From Planctomycetota bacterium (GTDB lineage: Bacteria; Planctomycetota; Phycisphaerae; Phycisphaerales; SM1A02), in contig VGYQ01000001.1 of the NCBI GenBank assembly GCA_016872915.1, positions 1-64,000 on the forward strand: a stretch of DNA of 64,000 nucleotides. Direction: 5' to 3'. Below are positions 60,716 to 64,000 of this stretch, piece after piece. The translations under genes were made by a program, and so were the position numbers. Numbering within the stretch: position 1 is the stretch's first letter; every line of letters begins with the position of its first letter. The notes beneath the pieces are model-generated. The model searched no databases and was not told the DNA's origin. It was given only the letters and a program-made list of their open reading frames with translations.

Positions 60716-63424
60716 ATGCTGAACAATCGAACTTCGTGGGTAGTGGCGTGGACGATGACTGCATGTACGGCAGCCATCGCGCACGCTCAAGGCGGTGCAT
60801 CGTGTACTGCGGCCGTGCCTGCATCCGTCGGCGATAACGCATACAACAACGCGGGCGCAACGGTCGATGTCGACTACGCAGGGCTGTGCGACATGGGCCA
60901 GTTTGGCACCGACACAAACTTCAACACGGTCTGGTTCAAGTGGACCGCGACCGCGAGCGACACCTTCACGCTCTCGACTTGCAACACCGCTGGTGGCGTG
61001 GATACGCGCCTCTCGGTGCAAACAGGTTGCACCGCCGACACTGTGGTCGCGTGCAATGATGACGGTGCGGGGTGCGCTCAATACTCAAGCAAACTGACGT
61101 TCTCCGCAACATCTGGAACGCTGTATTACATCGCCGTTGGCGTGTATAGCGCGACGACTGCGGGTGGTCCCGGGACGATGGCGCTCACACAGGGCGACGG
61201 TGGTGGCGGCGGTGGCGGCGGTGGCGGCGGCGGCGACTGCTGCGTTGGGAACCCCGGCACGACCTGCTGCTCCGACGCGGAGTGCTGTGCCACGGTGTGT
61301 GCGGAGGATCCCTACTGCTGCAATACCGAATGGGATCAGATCTGCGCCAATCAGGCCGTCCAATTATGCTCCGCATGCGGCGGCGGCGGCGGCGGCGGCG
61401 GCGGTTGTGGCTCAGGCGGCGACTGCTGCACTGCGAACCCTGGTACGGCTGGCTGCGCGGATCAAACATGCTGCGAAACCGTGTGTGCCACGGACCCCTT
61501 CTGCTGCGATACCGAATGGGATCAGTTCTGCGCCAGTGGTGCTGCGACTCTCTGCGAGGCGTGCGGCGGCGGAAGCTGCGAGGTCCCCGATGGCTCGCAG
61601 ACCGAACTGGAGGCATGCGGTGACGACTCGAACGGCGGCTGCAACGGCGGCGGCGCAAACGAGCCACTGAACTCACTGAATGGTTCGGTGGGCGGCACCT
61701 TCTATGCATCCACCACGATGCGCGACACCGACTGGTACAGCTTCACAGTCACCAGCGGAACGCAGGTATCACTGTCTCTCTTCAGCAACCTGCCGTCGTT
61801 CTGTGCGATCGTCGACAACCCAGGCTGCTCCATCGTGGGCTCGGTCAGCACGGGCAACTGCCCGAGCACTCTGTCCGTGTGCGTCGGCCCTGGCGACTAC
61901 TACGTGGTGTGCCTCCCCAGCCAGTTCATCGAACTGCCTTGCGGCGGTGCTCTCGGTAACGACTACACGCTCAACGTGACGTCGACCACGTGCGAATTCA
62001 CACCTCCTGCAGGCGACAGCTGCGCGGCTCCCGCTCCGGCAGTGATCGGCAGCAATGCCTTCGACAACTCCAATGCTGGCACGGAGTACGGCGAGGTGAC
62101 CTGCGGTTTCGGAGGCGCGCCGTTCACGAAGGATGTGTTCTACTCGTTCGCGGTGACCGCCGCGGATGACTACACCTTCGAGACCTGCACGGCCGGTACG
62201 TTCGATACCGGCATCGAAATTTGGACAGACTGTCCTAACAAGGGTGGTTCGATGTTGGCATGCAACGATGACGGTGTTGGCTGCCCGAACTTCTCGTCGC
62301 TCTTGAGCGCATACCTGGATGTTGGTAACTACATCATCCGGGTGGGTGGCTGGCAGGGCGATACAGGTGCTTCCTCGCTGGAGATTTCTCAGGGTGCGCC
62401 AGTCGGTCCTGAGAACGACAACTGCAGTGATGCCATTCCCGCGGTTGTGGGCAGCAATTCGTTCGATAACACGGGCTCAACGACGGACGGGCCAAACCCG
62501 ACCGACGCTTCCTGCGGCACCTTCGGTGGCAGTTTCTACAACGATGTGTGGTTCAACTTCGCTGCTCCCGCAACTGCAACCTTCAAGGTTTCGCTGTGCG
62601 ATGGCGCGTCGTTCGACACTCGCATCGACATCTATGCAGACTGCAACTTTGGTGTGCCCGTTGCATGCAACGACGACTCGTGCGAGGTGCAGTCTGAATT
62701 GACCTTCCCGGCCACTTCGGGCACCACTTACAAGATTCGTATCGGTGCGTACGGCGCGGCCGGCTTCGGAAGCGGCACCTTCGTCATCACAAACGAGGGT
62801 GGCGGTGGTGGTGGCGGTGGTGGTGGTGGTGGTGGCGGCCAAGGTCTCACCTGCGCGAATCCACTCACGCTGAATGCGGGTGCGAACCCCTTCACGCGTG
62901 CGGGCGCGACAGTCGACCTCGACTACACGGGTCTTTGCGACATGGGACAGTTTGGTACGGACATCAACTACAACTGTGTGTTCTATACCTTCTCCCCTGC
63001 ACAGAGCGGTCTTTACACCTTCTCGACATGCAACACGGCAAATCATGACACACGATTGTCGATCCAGACATCGTGCGAAGCGAGCACTGTGGTCGCATGC
63101 AATGATGACGGTGCGGGGTGCGCAACCTTCACGTCCATCATGACTGCAACGCTCCAGTGCGGTGTCAATTACGTCGTCGCAGTTGGTGGTTATTCAGCGA
63201 CCACTCCGCTTGGCACTGGCACACTCGATGTGTCCGTGGCAGGTGGACAGCCGTGTTCACCTGCGTGTCCGGCAGACTTCGACAACAACGGGGTTGTGGG
63301 CGGCACTGACCTCACGATCCTGCTCGGCGCATGGGGTGCGGCTGGTGGCGACCTGAACGGCGACAATACGACGTCAGGCACTGACCTCACGATCCTGCTC
63401 GGCGCGTGGGGCAACTGCCAGTAA
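60716..63424 (+). CDS. secreted multidomain protein: four PPC-like domains, two Cys modules, dockerin
   Basis: A 902-residue exported protein with signal peptide 1 to about 25 (AAIAHAQ). Order: PPC-like beta domain (28-160), glycine linker, Cys module 1 (171-221), glycine linker, Cys module 2 (234-283), three PPC-like domains (about 285-425, 430-560, 566-695), glycine linker, a fourth full PPC-like domain closely similar to the first (711-844), and a C-terminal dockerin-like pair (DFDNNGVVGGTDLTILLGAW, DLNGDNTTSGTDLTILLGAW, 846-902) ending in Cys-Gln. Each full PPC unit has the signature DTRLSIQT..C ..VVACNDDGAGC. Some fall short, so five beta domains could be counted. No enzymatic motif. Possibly a surface or matrix protein. 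A strong terminator follows at once. Confidence 0.83.
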   Translation: MLNNRTSWVVAWTMTACTAAIAHAQGGASCTAAVPASVGDNAYNNAGATVDVDYAGLCDMGQFGTDTNFNTVWFKWTATASDTFTLSTCNTAGGVDTRLSVQTGCTADTVVACNDDGAGCAQYSSKLTFSATSGTLYYIAVGVYSATTAGGPGTMALTQGDGGGGGGGGGGGGDCCVGNPGTTCCSDAECCATVCAEDPYCCNTEWDQICANQAVQLCSACGGGGGGGGGCGSGGDCCTANPGTAGCADQTCCETVCATDPFCCDTEWDQFCASGAATLCEACGGGSCEVPDGSQTELEACGDDSNGGCNGGGANEPLNSLNGSVGGTFYASTTMRDTDWYSFTVTSGTQVSLSLFSNLPSFCAIVDNPGCSIVGSVSTGNCPSTLSVCVGPGDYYVVCLPSQFIELPCGGALGNDYTLNVTSTTCEFTPPAGDSCAAPAPAVIGSNAFDNSNAGTEYGEVTCGFGGAPFTKDVFYSFAVTAADDYTFETCTAGTFDTGIEIWTDCPNKGGSMLACNDDGVGCPNFSSLLSAYLDVGNYIIRVGGWQGDTGASSLEISQGAPVGPENDNCSDAIPAVVGSNSFDNTGSTTDGPNPTDASCGTFGGSFYNDVWFNFAAPATATFKVSLCDGASFDTRIDIYADCNFGVPVACNDDSCEVQSELTFPATSGTTYKIRIGAYGAAGFGSGTFVITNEGGGGGGGGGGGGGGQGLTCANPLTLNAGANPFTRAGATVDLDYTGLCDMGQFGTDINYNCVFYTFSPAQSGLYTFSTCNTANHDTRLSIQTSCEASTVVACNDDGAGCATFTSIMTATLQCGVNYVVAVGGYSATTPLGTGTLDVSVAGGQPCSPACPADFDNNGVVGGTDLTILLGAWGAAGGDLNGDNTTSGTDLTILLGAWGNCQ
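61199..61234 (+). repeat. poly-glycine codon tract 1
   Basis: Twelve glycine codons in GGT/GGC alternation, a flexible linker between the first PPC-like domain and Cys module 1. Such tracts are prone to slippage in multiples of three. Confidence 0.8.
61379..61405 (+). repeat. poly-glycine codon tract 2
   Basis: Nine glycine codons, eight of them GGC, a linker between the two Cys modules. Confidence 0.8.
62798..62839 (+). repeat. poly-glycine codon tract 3
   Basis: Fourteen glycine codons, mostly GGT, a linker before the last PPC-like domain. The GGT/GGC balance differs from the other two tracts, so the three arose or drifted independently. Confidence 0.8.
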
Positions 63425-63456
63425 AGTTTGCCTGTTACTTCTGATTTGTAGTCAAT

Positions 63457-63493
63457 CCCCCTCGGCGCTCTTGGCCGAGGGGGTTTTCTTTCC
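63457..63493 (+). terminator. strong intrinsic terminator
   Basis: CCCCCTCGGC (63457-63466) pairs perfectly with GCCGAGGGGG (63474-63483) around a 7-base loop, followed by TTTTCTTTCC. It lies 33 bases after the stop of the dockerin gene and is the clearest terminator in the window. Confidence 0.92.
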
Positions 63494-63511
63494 ATTTTGC
63501 AAATCACACTG

Positions 63512-63540
63512 TTGGAGATTGGATTGACTGCGGCTAAATT
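63512..63540 (+). promoter_or_regulatory. promoter candidate for the right-edge gene
   Basis: TTGGAG (63512-63517) and TAAATT (63535-63540) with a 17-base spacer, directly after the terminator and 24 bases before ATG 63565. AAAGGA at 63554-63559 fits as ribosome binding site. Confidence 0.5.
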
Positions 63541-63564
63541 GCAGAGTTCTCCGAAAGGACAATC

Positions 63565-64000
63565 ATGCATCAGCGGGCGTGCCACTACTCCACCGATCGT
63601 CACTCGCAGGTGCTTGGCATCGTGGCGCTTTCCGTGCGGGCAGTGCTTGCATGCGTGCTCGGTCTTTTGACAGCGCCATGTGTGTGCGCACAGACCTGTC
63701 CGAGTGCCGCCACCGGAAACTGTTTCACACCGCATCCAACACCGGGCTGCCAAGATCCGACTTGTTGCGCAGCGGTATGCCAGGTCGATTCCTTTTGTTG
63801 CACAACGACCTGGGATGGTCAGTGCGCGGTGATTGCAGGCTCGGTGTGCCAGCCACCCCCACCCGTGAACTGCGGGGCAGCGGGGCTCGGAGATTGCTTT
63901 GTCGCACACAGCACCCCTGGCTGCAATGTTCCATCGTGCTGTAGCAGTGTGTGCGAGCTCTTGCCCACCTGCTGCTCTGTCACTTGGGATGCAACGTGCG
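63565..64000 (+). CDS. secreted cysteine-module protein (partial, cut by window edge)
   Basis: At least 145 residues, open to the window end. ATG 63565 follows AAAGGA. After a leader of about 43 residues with a hydrophobic core (VLACVLGLLTAPCVCAQ) come two cysteine-rich modules. The first has CFTPHPTPGCQDPTCCAAVC then CCTTTWDGQCA; the second has CFVAHSTPGCNVPSCCSSVC then CCSVTWDATC. They match the Cys modules in the genes at 32954 and 60716. No function is known to me. With the terminator and promoter upstream it is a separate transcription unit from the dockerin gene. Confidence 0.75.
   Translation, partial: MHQRACHYSTDRHSQVLGIVALSVRAVLACVLGLLTAPCVCAQTCPSAATGNCFTPHPTPGCQDPTCCAAVCQVDSFCCTTTWDGQCAVIAGSVCQPPPPVNCGAAGLGDCFVAHSTPGCNVPSCCSSVCELLPTCCSVTWDATC

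Overview
The window looks like chromosomal DNA from a planctomycete, most likely class Phycisphaerae. It is GC-rich and gene-dense. Several secreted proteins carry dockerin-like repeats with DLTILLxxWG motifs, one secreted protein has a PEP-CTERM-like sorting tail, and one gene belongs to the Minf_1886 family (TIGR04138), which is known from Planctomycetes and Verrucomicrobia. No phage, transposon, CRISPR array or rRNA was seen. Three tRNA genes (Val, Arg, Leu) are present, none with an encoded CCA end. Many neighbouring genes overlap by ATGA, GTGA or TGATG, so operon structure is easy to read.

Layout. 1-7071: tRNA-Val, a ChaA cation/proton antiporter, a PEP-CTERM-like secreted protein, a tight three-gene operon (flavin amine oxidase, RMD1/DUF155 protein, membrane acyltransferase-like protein) and a secreted dockerin plus formylglycine-generating-enzyme-like protein, all protein genes on the minus strand. 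7226-18498: a FlgI-like lipoprotein, SMC, a half-length asparaginase, a DUF255/YyaL thioredoxin-domain protein, a small membrane protein, LysA and an SRPBCC protein. 18495-26643: a phospholipid pair pgsA-pgpA (minus) divergent from nuoJKLMN (plus); the nuoN stop codon lies inside tRNA-Arg. 26673-32705: PolX, Ffh, an AI-2E/PerM-type transporter coupled to the Minf_1886 gene, and an OmpA-domain lipoprotein. 32954-37371: a large secreted three-repeat dockerin protein, an MlaE permease and a degenerate transglutaminase-like protein.

37399-43008 (minus) is the mutagenesis cassette imuA-imuB-dnaE2. 43129-54038 (minus) is one long respiratory operon: caa3-type oxidase CoxB-CoxA-CoxC, an unrecognised membrane protein, a di-haem cytochrome c, a Rieske protein, a cytochrome b fused to cytochrome c, a CtaG-polyferredoxin fusion, a small signal-anchored protein and an FMN alpha-hydroxy-acid dehydrogenase. 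Together these could form a quinol-to-oxygen bc-caa3 chain with its own copper maturation proteins. 54146-60453: tRNA-Leu, guaB (minus), and a plus-strand locus of a PilT-type ATPase, a membrane-anchored GspE-like protein with a ruined P-loop, and a CvpA-like protein with a large extra domain. 60716-64000: two secreted cysteine-module proteins, the first ending in a dockerin-like tail and followed by a strong intrinsic terminator, the second cut by the window edge.

The most unusual items are the CtaG-polyferredoxin fusion, the merged bc-caa3 operon, the pseudo-GspE locus, the shared cysteine-rich module in three secreted proteins, the FlgI-HEAT lipoprotein far from flagellar genes, and the transglutaminase-like protein lacking its catalytic residues. 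No wholly new multi-gene system can be proved from sequence alone.
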